A stretch of 64,000 nucleotides of DNA from Sinimarinibacterium arenosum (GTDB lineage Bacteria; Pseudomonadota; Gammaproteobacteria; Nevskiales; Nevskiaceae): NCBI RefSeq assembly GCF_005047655.1, contig NZ_SUKF01000005.1:310001-374000 (forward strand), in the 5' to 3' direction. The position numbers were made by a program, and so were the translations under genes. Shown here in pieces: positions 33,163 to 44,729 of the stretch; position 1 is the stretch's first letter, and every line of letters starts with the position of its first letter. Below the pieces are notes generated by a model. The model was not told the origin of the DNA and did no database searches. It saw only the letters and a program-made list of their open reading frames with translations.

Positions 33163-34314
33163 TCAGGCTGTCGCCGGGACGGCGAGCTTGTTGCGCAGTC
33201 GCGGGACGACGTTGGCCTTGGTCAGGTCGCCACCGTAATGGGCACGCACCTTGCGGTTCATGACCGCGAACCATAGCGGCGGACAGTACGCCAGCAGAAT
33301 CATGCCGGCGTAACCGTTGGGCAACTGCGGGCTGTCTTCGAAGTGACGCAGGGCTTCATACCCGCGCAGCGGGTTGGCGTGGTGGTCCGAATGCCGTTCA
33401 AGACCATAGAGCAGCACATTGCTGAAGACATGATTGCTGTTCCAGGAGTGTGTCGGCTGGCAGCGCTCATAACGTCCGCTCGGCAGCTTCTTGCGGCACA
33501 GGCCGTAGTGTTCAAGGTAATTCACCACTTCCAGCAAGCTGAAGCCATAAACCGCCTGGATCAGCAGATACGGCAGCACAATCCACCCAAACGCCACAAT
33601 CAGCGCGCCGAACAGGATCGGCGTCATTGCCCAGGCATTGATGGCGTCATTGCGCCAGTGCCAAGTCGGCAGCCCACGACGCTGCATCCGTGCCTTTTCG
33701 ATCTTCCATGCGGAGCGCATGGCGCCGGCGATAGTGCGCGGCAGGAATGCGTAGAACGATTCGCCGTAGCGCGACGAGGCTGGATCTTCCGGCGTGGCAA
33801 CACGCACGTGGTGCCCACGATTGTGCTCCGTATAGAAGTGGCCGTAGCCCGTCGGCGCCAGGGCGATCTTGGATAGCCACTGCTCGAAGGGATCGGTCTT
33901 GTGTCCGAGTTCATGGGCGACCGCGATCGAGATGCCCGTGACCATGCCGACCGAGATCGCCAGACCCAGGTATTCCCACCAGGCCAGTGACGCAGTGCCG
34001 GCCACCCACGCGCCCCAGATCAGGGTCGCATATTCCATCGGCACGGCCGAATACACCGCCCAGCGGTAATAGCGGTCCTTTTCCAGATCGGCCACTGCGC
34101 TTTCCGGCGGGTTGTTACGGTCCTCCCCAACCAGCGCGTCGGCAATCGGCACGACGATGTAAACCACCAGCGGCATGAACCACCAGAACAGCGACCACCC
34201 TGTCGCTTCCACCAGCAACCCGCCCATGATCGGAATCAACATCACCGGCGCGCCCAGCAGCCAGAGGTAACGTTTGCGGTCGCGCCAGCGGGGCGCCGTC
34301 ATCACTGCACTCAT
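33163..34314 (-). CDS. alkB: Alkane 1-monooxygenase AlkB
   Basis: Start 34314 has GGAG 8 bases upstream; an earlier in-frame start at 34374 would add 20 unsupported residues. The 383-residue integral membrane diiron enzyme has about six helices. His clusters are HELGHK (134-139), EHNRGHH (163-169) and LERHSDHHA (305-313), plus NYLEHYG (265-271). It hydroxylates the terminal carbon of medium-chain alkanes or fatty acids with O2 and rubredoxin electrons. The partner rubredoxin follows directly. A palindrome and TTGACA box lie upstream. Confidence 0.95.
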   Translation of the reverse strand: MSAVMTAPRWRDRKRYLWLLGAPVMLIPIMGGLLVEATGWSLFWWFMPLVVYIVVPIADALVGEDRNNPPESAVADLEKDRYYRWAVYSAVPMEYATLIWGAWVAGTASLAWWEYLGLAISVGMVTGISIAVAHELGHKTDPFEQWLSKIALAPTGYGHFYTEHNRGHHVRVATPEDPASSRYGESFYAFLPRTIAGAMRSAWKIEKARMQRRGLPTWHWRNDAINAWAMTPILFGALIVAFGWIVLPYLLIQAVYGFSLLEVVNYLEHYGLCRKKLPSGRYERCQPTHSWNSNHVFSNVLLYGLERHSDHHANPLRGYEALRHFEDSPQLPNGYAGMILLAYCPPLWFAVMNRKVRAHYGGDLTKANVVPRLRNKLAVPATA

Positions 34315-34375
34315 GATCAGTTCTCCAACAGTCTCGAATCGGGAACGACTGGTCATGGCAAACCAATCGTTCAAT

Positions 34376-34405
34376 TACATTAGTCAATGTATTTGTGACT
34401 GTCAA
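34376..34405 (-). promoter_or_regulatory. Putative alkB promoter with overlapping palindromic operator
   Basis: On the minus strand TTGACA is followed after 17 bases by TAATGT, a plausible sigma70 promoter. The -10 overlaps TACATT-N4-AATGTA (34376-34391), a 6-bp-arm inverted repeat of the kind bound by TetR- or GntR-type dimers. Position is about 60-90 bases before the alkB start. Confidence 0.45.
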
Positions 34406-34512
34406 TAATGTTTTGCTGCGACGCAGCGAATGGATATGCAGCAGAACATGCGGAAATCTTTATACGATTGATTTTTATGTGTTTTTTAAGAATTTTCGCC
34501 TGAAAAAACCAT

Positions 34513-34543
34513 AAAAAAAGGCCAGACGGAGAGGTCTGGCCTT
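34513..34543 (-). terminator. Intrinsic terminator, minus strand
   Basis: AAGGCCAGA pairs with TCTGGCCTT (9 bp) and is followed on the minus strand by a run of seven T. No protein gene on the minus strand ends here, so it most likely terminates the structured RNA candidate at 34513-34735. Confidence 0.8.
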
Positions 34544-34735
34544 AGAAACCCGGAGGTTGGGGGTTCCGGGTTGGGGGGAGAGAGTACTGGGCTCTGCGTC
34601 GTGAAACCGGGGAAATCTCGCGTTGCAGTGCCGTTGGACATACGGTACGAAAGTCACGCGGCCAGAAGTACGGCATGGGGATGCGAGGCAGGTTTCGGCG
34701 GACAAGCGGTGAATCCCCCGCACAGAGCCTGCAGT
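34513..34735 (-). ncRNA. Rod-shaped structured RNA candidate, 6S-like architecture, antisense to metH leader
   Basis: The region has no supported ORF yet ends in a strong minus-strand terminator. Read on the minus strand, GGCUCUG (plus 34723-34729) pairs with CAGAGCC (plus 34590-34596). Inside it GGGG pairs with CCCC, then an open bubble, then a long distal arm with UCGC/GCGA and GCCGU/ACGGC. A closing stem, a central bubble and a long terminal arm within about 180 nt resemble 6S RNA, but I cannot match the conserved bases, so the family is unassigned. Confidence 0.4.
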
Positions 34736-34758
34736 ATCCGCTCATCCGCATAAGCAGA

Positions 34759-34764
34759 TATAAT
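34759..34764 (+). promoter_or_regulatory. Putative -10 box of metH
   Basis: A perfect TATAAT lies 33 bases upstream of the metH start codon, with a weak -35 region. It overlaps the region from which the opposite-strand RNA candidate would start. Confidence 0.45.
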
Positions 34765-34796
34765 CTTGCTCTCCTATTCATGCACCCGCCCGCCCG

Positions 34797-38594
<3,798 letters not shown>

Positions 38595-38631
38595 ACCTCC
38601 TAATGCTTCCGGCACGCCGAAGGATGGAGTC

Positions 38632-38647
38632 CGCCGCTCGAGCGGCG
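38632..38647. other. 16-bp perfect palindrome
   Basis: CGCCGCTCGAGCGGCG lies between metH and the S9 peptidase gene. There is no T-run and no second copy was noticed, so it may be a simple hairpin or a protein-binding site. Confidence 0.35.
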
Positions 38648-38729
38648 AATCGTTGCGCTCGTAACTCGGGAGTTGGGCCCTGCGTGATCGGCTGGCACAC
38701 TGCGGCTGTCTATCGCAATCAGCCTGCGC

Positions 38730-40694
38730 ATGAAACTGGCCATCGCCTTCTGTGTAGCCGTCTGCCTCACCCCCTGTCTGGCCGCGCCGCCATCGGTGCG
38801 CGACTTTGCCCGTCACGCCGAGTTCGGCAAGGCCAAGCTCTCTCCTGACGGCACGCTGCTCGCTGCCACCGTGCCGCGCGGCGATGAAACCCATGTCGCG
38901 GTGATTCGCCTCGCCGACATGAAAATCATCGGCAGTCTGCGCGCGCCGGATCATGAGCATGCGGCCGATCTGTGGTGGGTCAGCGACGAACGTATCGTGA
39001 TCGCCATTGGCTCCAGCGCCGGCCCGCTGGAACAACCGGGCCTGACCGGCGAACTGGTTGCCTCCAACGCTGACGGCTCAGCCAAACGTTATCTGTATGG
39101 CTATCGAGGACAATCGGCGACGGGCGCCGGCTCTGGTTCGATCGAGTACGGCTGGGGCTGGATGCTGCACCCTATGATCGATAACAAGGACGATATCTGG
39201 ATCAAAACAGTCCGTTCAACCAACCCGTATCTGGGCGGCACACTGAGCTACGCCCACCGACTCAACGTCTACACCAGCCGCCGGGACAATGGCGTCGCCG
39301 CGCCACTTCCCGGATCGGCCGACTTTCTGGTCGACGACGCCGGCACCCTGAAATTCGCAGTGATCGGCGACGAGAAGACACTTTTTGACCGCACCTTCGC
39401 GTACGAGTCCGTGGAGCGCAAATGGCGGGAAATCGGCACCCCACGCAAGGGGCGTTCGCTGATCCCGATTGCAGCAGATTCCGTGACCGGCGCCGCCTAC
39501 TTCAAGGCGCGTGATCGCAGCAACCGCTACTGCCTGGAGTCGATGAACTCGCAATCCGGAGAACTGTCCCCACTCTCCTGTGACAACGTCGCCGATCTCG
39601 ACAGCGTTCTGCTTTCGGCCGATCGCAAGCAGCCCTTGGCGGCACGCTATGAACCCGGCAAGCCGGTAACTGACTGGATCAATCCTGAGCACGCCGACGC
39701 GGAACTGATCCGCGCGCTGGCGCAGAGCTTCCCTGACCAGGAGGTATCGCCAGTATCGTGGAGCCGCAACGCAGACCGGCTGTTGTTTCTGGTCGACAGC
39801 GACCGCAATCCGGGCGAGCTGTACCTCTACGACCGCAAGGTCAACAAGGCACAGTTCGTCTACGCATATCGAAGCTGGATCAATCCGTCGCAGATGGGCG
39901 AACGTCGACCCATTTCATTCAAGTCGCGGGACGGCGCCACAATCCACGGCTATCTGACGCTGCCGCCGGGGCGTACGGAAAAGCAGCTTCCGTTGGTGGT
40001 CAATCCGCACGGCGGACCTTTCGGCATTCGTGACGGATGGCAGTGGGAAAGTGACCCGCAATTCCTGGCCACTCAGGGCTATGCCGTGCTGCAGGTCAAC
40101 TTTCGCGGATCGGCCGGCTACGGCAGCAAGCACTACGAAGATGGTCGCGGGCACTGGGGCACGACCATGATCGACGACATCACCGACGGCGTGCATTACC
40201 TGACCGAGTCCGGCGTAGTCGACGGGTCGCGTATCTGCATCTATGGCGGTAGCTACGGCGGTTACGCATCCCTGATGAGCGCGGTGCGCGAACCGGACCT
40301 CTACCGATGTGTCATCGGCTATGCCGGGGTTTACGATCTGCCAGCCCTAAAACGAAACTCGGATATTCGCCGATCGAAAATGGGGCGCAACTATATGAAC
40401 CAGTACATCGGTGACGATCCCGATGAACTGGAGGCGCAATCTCCGATCAACCATCTGGAGGCGCTGAAGGCCCCGGTCTTCATCGTCCACGGTGAACTCG
40501 ACGAGCGTGCACCATTCGATCAAGCCAAACTCCTGCGCAAGGCGATGGACAAGCGCAAGCTCCCGTACGAGTGGATGGTCAAATCCAACGAAGGACACGG
40601 CTTCTGGAACGAGGACCATCGCGAAGAGCTGTATACGAAGATGCTGGCCTTCCTGCGTGAACATATCGGCGCTGGCGCACCGATGTCCGATTGA
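38730..40694 (+). CDS. Exported S9-family prolyl oligopeptidase-like peptidase
   Basis: A 654-residue protein with signal peptide (LAIAFCVAVCLTPCLAAP). Residues about 25-385 are the beta-propeller. The catalytic alpha/beta domain follows, with PHGGPFGIRDGW, nucleophile Ser508 in YGGSYGGYASLM, Asp591 in HGELDERAPF and His623 in NEGHGFWNED. This is the dipeptidyl/acylaminoacyl peptidase branch of S9. It cleaves peptides in the periplasm. Monocistronic, 135 bases after metH. Confidence 0.92.
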   Translation: MKLAIAFCVAVCLTPCLAAPPSVRDFARHAEFGKAKLSPDGTLLAATVPRGDETHVAVIRLADMKIIGSLRAPDHEHAADLWWVSDERIVIAIGSSAGPLEQPGLTGELVASNADGSAKRYLYGYRGQSATGAGSGSIEYGWGWMLHPMIDNKDDIWIKTVRSTNPYLGGTLSYAHRLNVYTSRRDNGVAAPLPGSADFLVDDAGTLKFAVIGDEKTLFDRTFAYESVERKWREIGTPRKGRSLIPIAADSVTGAAYFKARDRSNRYCLESMNSQSGELSPLSCDNVADLDSVLLSADRKQPLAARYEPGKPVTDWINPEHADAELIRALAQSFPDQEVSPVSWSRNADRLLFLVDSDRNPGELYLYDRKVNKAQFVYAYRSWINPSQMGERRPISFKSRDGATIHGYLTLPPGRTEKQLPLVVNPHGGPFGIRDGWQWESDPQFLATQGYAVLQVNFRGSAGYGSKHYEDGRGHWGTTMIDDITDGVHYLTESGVVDGSRICIYGGSYGGYASLMSAVREPDLYRCVIGYAGVYDLPALKRNSDIRRSKMGRNYMNQYIGDDPDELEAQSPINHLEALKAPVFIVHGELDERAPFDQAKLLRKAMDKRKLPYEWMVKSNEGHGFWNEDHREELYTKMLAFLREHIGAGAPMSD

Positions 40695-40792
40695 ATTGAT
40701 GAGAACCGAAATAAAATCCTGCTATCCGTCGCAGGTTTCGCTACAGTTCGGAGCGCTGCGGATCCGCGGCAGGCTTCTGGAGAGTGTTTGAA

Positions 40793-41740
40793 ATGGCGCA
40801 AGCGAAACGCGACTGGCTCGAGCCACCGGCGTGGTGGAAAAAATGGCGTCCACTGCGCTTGGTGCTGATGGGCACGCTGCTGATCTGCTTTGTCATCGTG
40901 ATCCGCCCGCTGCTCGATCCGGACGCCCAGTACGTCCGCCAGGAGCGTGCGCCGAAACCAACCCCGGTTGCTGCTACTGACACGCACAATGAGCAGAAAG
41001 TGCCATCGGAAGCTACGGCGCCGCCCCCTGAACCAGTGGTGGCAGTGGCAGCCGAACACGAACCCGAGCCCACGGTGATGCCGACGCCCGCGAGCACAGC
41101 CCAGCCCACACCAGTGGCTGAGACCAAGGCAGCCCGCGCAGAAACGGAAACCGATTCCACCGAGTCACCCCCAGGGGTTCCGCTTCCGCCCGCGCAGCCG
41201 GCTTCTGCATCAGCCGCCGAGCCGACCCCGCCAGCGACGAAGTTCACTGCGCTGGCACCGCCGGTGGACCTTCTCTCACCCTTTCGCAGTTACATGCGCG
41301 TTGATGCGGTGATGAGCGATCTGCAACAGGGCGGTTATCTGCCGGCACTGGAATCGAGTCATCAACCGGTGAGCGATGACGTACCGCCTCACGATGTCGA
41401 CATCATCACCGTGCGTGAATACAAGCATTGGGATCAGAGCGGCCGTCTGGAGATGACCTTCTTCAATGATCGCCTGTACCAGACCGAATTCGAACCCGAA
41501 GATGCCGCGTCATACCGGGCACAGCAGCGCAAGTACCTGCCCGAGTTGCCCCGTGAACGTTCAGGGCGCTCTGAAATGACTCGTGGACACCTGCGCATCG
41601 CCAGCAGTCTGGATCTGGCGGTCAGCGAGGTCGGGGCAAAACTGCGCAGTCGCGCGTTCCTGCTATGGCAGGACCTGCGGCTGGTACAGCAACGCGAGGA
41701 ATGGGATCAGCGCTATGCGCTGGAAGCCGTCACCCGCTGA
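40793..41740 (+). CDS. Membrane-anchored protein with Pro-rich linker, function unknown
   Basis: ATG 40793 is preceded by GGAGAG. The 315-residue protein has one membrane helix at residues about 24-43 (LRLVLMGTLLICFVIVIRPLL), a Pro/Ala/Glu/Thr-rich linker (50-160) and a C-terminal globular domain (165-315). That domain contains TVREYKHWDQSGRLEMTFFNDRLYQTEF, a beta-rich stretch, then a helical end. The topology suggests a cytoplasmic N-terminus and periplasmic domain, as in envelope-spanning assembly factors, but I recognise no family. It is convergent with the methyltransferase-like gene. Confidence 0.7.
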   Translation: MAQAKRDWLEPPAWWKKWRPLRLVLMGTLLICFVIVIRPLLDPDAQYVRQERAPKPTPVAATDTHNEQKVPSEATAPPPEPVVAVAAEHEPEPTVMPTPASTAQPTPVAETKAARAETETDSTESPPGVPLPPAQPASASAAEPTPPATKFTALAPPVDLLSPFRSYMRVDAVMSDLQQGGYLPALESSHQPVSDDVPPHDVDIITVREYKHWDQSGRLEMTFFNDRLYQTEFEPEDAASYRAQQRKYLPELPRERSGRSEMTRGHLRIASSLDLAVSEVGAKLRSRAFLLWQDLRLVQQREEWDQRYALEAVTR

Positions 41741-41751
41741 GCTTTCCCCCG

Positions 41752-42579
41752 CTACAGGGCCGGCTTGACGAACTTCAGGGTCATGCGATCGGACTCGCCA
41801 ATCGCGGTGTACTTTTCGCGGTCCTTGTCGCCCAGGCGCAGACTCGGCGGCAAGGTCCAGACCCCTTCCGGATGGTTGGTGTCGTCCGCCGGGTTGGCAT
41901 TGATCTCGCTGCTGTCGGCGCGCTTGAAGCCCGCGGCTTCCGCCAGCTGGATCACATACGCCTCGGTGACATAGCCGCTGCGCTTCATCGTGTCGAGATC
42001 CGTACCGGGCCGCGCCCGGTGCTCGACCACACCCAGCGTTCCGCCTGGCTTGAGTGCGTCATAAAACGCCTGGAACATGCGCGTGTCGTAGCCCGCCGCC
42101 AGCCAGTTATGCACATTGCGGAACGTCAGTACGAGATCGGCGGTGCCGGCGGGGGCAATCGCCCAGCGGTCCGGCTGTCCCGCAGCGGTGATCTCGACGC
42201 GGTCATAAATGCCGGGCAGCGCGGCAAACTTGTCCATCAAGCGCGCATGTGAGCGCTTGACGTAGTCCGAAGCCTTGTCGGTATCGACGACAAAATCGGC
42301 GACATACAGTTTTCCGGTCTGCCGCAAATACGGCGCCAGGATTTCGGTATACCACCCGCCGCCCGGCCAGACCTCGACCACCGTCATGTCGGGCCTGACG
42401 CCGAAGAAAGTCAGCGTCTCCGCCGGATGCCGCCAGACGTCGCGCGCGACATGCTTGGGATCGCGATGTTCTCCGGCCACCGCCAGCGTCAACGCGGTAT
42501 CGGCTGGGGCCGACCAAACCGGAGCAGCCGCGGCCAGCCCAAGGGTTGCAACCAGAAGCAAACGAAACGGCAGGCGCAT
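41752..42579 (-). CDS. Exported methyltransferase-like protein
   Basis: Start 42579 places a signal peptide at the N-terminus (RLLLVATLGLAAAAPVWSAP). The 275-residue protein has a class I SAM-binding-like motif VVEVWPGGGWYTEIL, followed by LYVADFV, DLVLTFRNVHNW and LKPGGTLGVVEH in the order of a Rossmann methyltransferase fold. Periplasmic members of this family are common in proteobacteria although SAM is cytoplasmic, so the real activity is open. It lies 73 bases after slyD on the same strand. Confidence 0.85.
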   Translation of the reverse strand: MRLPFRLLLVATLGLAAAAPVWSAPADTALTLAVAGEHRDPKHVARDVWRHPAETLTFFGVRPDMTVVEVWPGGGWYTEILAPYLRQTGKLYVADFVVDTDKASDYVKRSHARLMDKFAALPGIYDRVEITAAGQPDRWAIAPAGTADLVLTFRNVHNWLAAGYDTRMFQAFYDALKPGGTLGVVEHRARPGTDLDTMKRSGYVTEAYVIQLAEAAGFKRADSSEINANPADDTNHPEGVWTLPPSLRLGDKDREKYTAIGESDRMTLKFVKPAL

Positions 42580-42652
42580 CGGCAGCTCCACTGTCAAATA
42601 CCGGGGTCGACTTGCGACCCCGTCAGCAGTGCCGGGGTTCCCGGCACAGGCC

Positions 42653-43135
42653 TCAGTGGTGATGTCCACCCGGGCCGTGCACGTGACCGTGCTCCAGCTC
42701 TTCGGTGGTGGCTTCACGCACTTCGGTGATCTCGACGTCAAACGTCAGATGCTCGCCGGCCAGCGGGTGGTTGCCGTCAACCGTGACCAGCTCGTCCGTC
42801 ACTGCGGTCACAACCACGCGCATCGGACCCTGGCTGCTCTGGGCATTGAACGCCATGCCCGGCTGGATTTCGTCGACGCCCTGAAATGCCTCGCGCGGCA
42901 CTTCCTGGATCAGACGATCATCGCGCTCGCCATAGGCTTCTGCCGGCGCAACGCGGACATTCAGCTTGTCGCCCACAGCCTTACCGTCGAGCGCCTTTTC
43001 CAAGCCGCGGATGATGTTGCCCGCACCGAAAACGAATGCCAGCGGATCACCACCCTGCGAACTGTCGAGCACTTCGCCGCCGTCATTGGTGAGGGTGTAA
43101 TGAATGTAGACCACGTGCCGATCGGCAACTTGCAT
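42653..43135 (-). CDS. slyD: SlyD-like FKBP-type peptidyl-prolyl isomerase
   Basis: Start 43135 (MQVADRHVV) is used because AGGA lies 8 bases before it. The 160-residue protein has the split FKBP fold DGGEVLDSSQGGDPLAFVFGAGNIIRGLE...AYGERDDRLIQEV with the IF chaperone insert (residues about 66-125). A His-rich tail (HGHVHGPGGHHH) binds nickel or other metals. It catalyses proline isomerisation and acts as a chaperone and metallochaperone in the cytoplasm. The tail is shorter than that of E. coli SlyD. Confidence 0.92.
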   Translation of the reverse strand: MQVADRHVVYIHYTLTNDGGEVLDSSQGGDPLAFVFGAGNIIRGLEKALDGKAVGDKLNVRVAPAEAYGERDDRLIQEVPREAFQGVDEIQPGMAFNAQSSQGPMRVVVTAVTDELVTVDGNHPLAGEHLTFDVEITEVREATTEELEHGHVHGPGGHHH

Positions 43136-43169
43136 GAGAAGCATCCTGATGGAAACAGCGTAAATTGAA

Positions 43170-43199
43170 GCCGCCGACCCGATTGACGTCGTCGGCGGC
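43170..43199. other. Hairpin in the slyD / RND divergent region
   Basis: GCCGCCGAC pairs with GTCGGCGGC (9 bp, 12-nt loop) 35 bases upstream of slyD. The rest of the 391-base gap (43136-43526) holds AT-rich DNA, TTGACT at about 43417-43424 before a T-rich tract, and no supported gene. It presumably carries the promoters of slyD and the RND operon. Confidence 0.4.
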
Positions 43200-43526
43200 C
43201 GTTCATGCTAGCAGATGAGGTCAGACCCGCCCGATGCAACCTTTCGGCATGCAATCGCATCCAAATTCCAGTGTCGCCCAGGGGCGGGTCAGCTTATGTA
43301 TCGCCAAATGAATTATTAGTCGATAAATAATAACGCTCCGAATGCTGATCGTATTCCGCCATAGAGTGGTTGAATCGACCAAAAATGCGCCGCCTCGGCT
43401 AACGCGGCCCATCCTTCGATTTGACTGACAGAATAAAGTTTATTTTTTTCAAAGCTTTACTCAATGATCAAAGGCTGGCACAAGTCTTGGTCTATTTGCA
43501 CACAAATCAAGAATCGGGAGCGATGC

Positions 43527-44630
43527 ATGAAGGCGCAAATCGCGTGGACGCTGGCAGCCATCAGTCTGGCCGGCGTCATATCGGGATGCAGTCAGGGCGA
43601 ATCCAAGGACAAAGATGCCAAAGAAGAGGCATCGATCCCGGTCGAGATTGCGACGGCAACCCAGGGCGCCATCGAAGCCGCATATCGCGGCACGGCAACC
43701 CTGGAGGCGGAAGCCGAAGCGATCGTCAATTCAAAAACCAGCGGCGTGATCGAGTCGATCCAGGTCGAAGAGGGCCAGCGGGTCAGCGCCGGACAGGTGC
43801 TTGCGCGTCTGGAAACCGAGCGCCTGCGGCTTGAAGTCGCACGCTCCAAGGCAAGCCTTGACCAGCTGGAGCAGGACTTCAAGCGCAACGCCTCGGTGTA
43901 CCAGCGCAATCTGGTGTCACGCGAAGCCTACGAACGCTCGAAGTTCGAGCTGGATGGCGCACGCGCCGCCTACGATCTGGCACGTCTGGCGCTGGATGAA
44001 TCCGAGATCAAGTCGCCGTTTTCAGGCGTGGTGTCGCTGCGCTACATCAAGGTTGGCAACATGATTCAGGCCGGCAGCCCGGCATTTCGGGTGACCAAGA
44101 TGGACAGCCTGCAGGCACAGATCTACGTACCCGAACGTGACATCTACAAACTCGCCGCTGGCCAGTCGACCACGCTGACCGTCGACGCTTGGCCACAGAA
44201 GACCTTCAAGGGCTCGATCCTGCGCGTCAATCCGGTGGTCGACGCCAGCACGGGCACGGTCAAGGTCACCGTGGCGATGGCACCCGAACAGCCCGAGCTC
44301 AAACCCGGCATGTTCGGCCGCGTCGAGATTCTGTACGACCGCCGTGAAAATGCCCTGCTGATTCCCAAGGACGCCGTGTTGACCGAGGACGCCCAGCAAA
44401 GCGTGTTCGTCGTAACCGAGGGGCGCGCCCACCGTCGCACCATCAAGGTCGGCTACAGCGATGCGGAGCACTACGAAGTCGTCGATGGACTCAAGGTGGG
44501 CGATCAGCTGGTGGTCACCGGACAGGCGAGCCTGAAGGACGACAGCAAGATTGAAATCGTCAACGCGCCCGAAGCGGTTCCGCCGGAGAAGGCGCCATCA
44601 GTGGCGGCAACCGCCGGCGACGCCGGCTAA
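43527..44630 (+). CDS. RND efflux periplasmic adaptor (membrane fusion lipoprotein)
   Basis: ATG 43527 follows GGGAG. The 367-residue protein starts with a signal and lipobox (SLAGVISGC), then an acidic stretch. The lipoyl half-motifs are SGVIESIQVEEGQRVSAGQ and SPFSGVVSLRYIKVGNMIQAG, separated by a short alpha hairpin (SKASLDQLEQDFKRNASVYQ). It ends in beta-barrel and membrane-proximal domains. It links inner-membrane RND pumps to an outer-membrane channel; no channel gene is adjacent. It is the first gene of an operon with two permeases. Confidence 0.93.
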   Translation: MKAQIAWTLAAISLAGVISGCSQGESKDKDAKEEASIPVEIATATQGAIEAAYRGTATLEAEAEAIVNSKTSGVIESIQVEEGQRVSAGQVLARLETERLRLEVARSKASLDQLEQDFKRNASVYQRNLVSREAYERSKFELDGARAAYDLARLALDESEIKSPFSGVVSLRYIKVGNMIQAGSPAFRVTKMDSLQAQIYVPERDIYKLAAGQSTTLTVDAWPQKTFKGSILRVNPVVDASTGTVKVTVAMAPEQPELKPGMFGRVEILYDRRENALLIPKDAVLTEDAQQSVFVVTEGRAHRRTIKVGYSDAEHYEVVDGLKVGDQLVVTGQASLKDDSKIEIVNAPEAVPPEKAPSVAATAGDAG

Positions 44631-44729
44631 CGCCGTCCACGTAGCGCCTTCAGCCCGTTCACCGATCAGGCATCGCACAGGGGGAATGCCGCCATCCGCA
44701 CGCAGTGACGCGCGGTGACGGCAGCGAAT

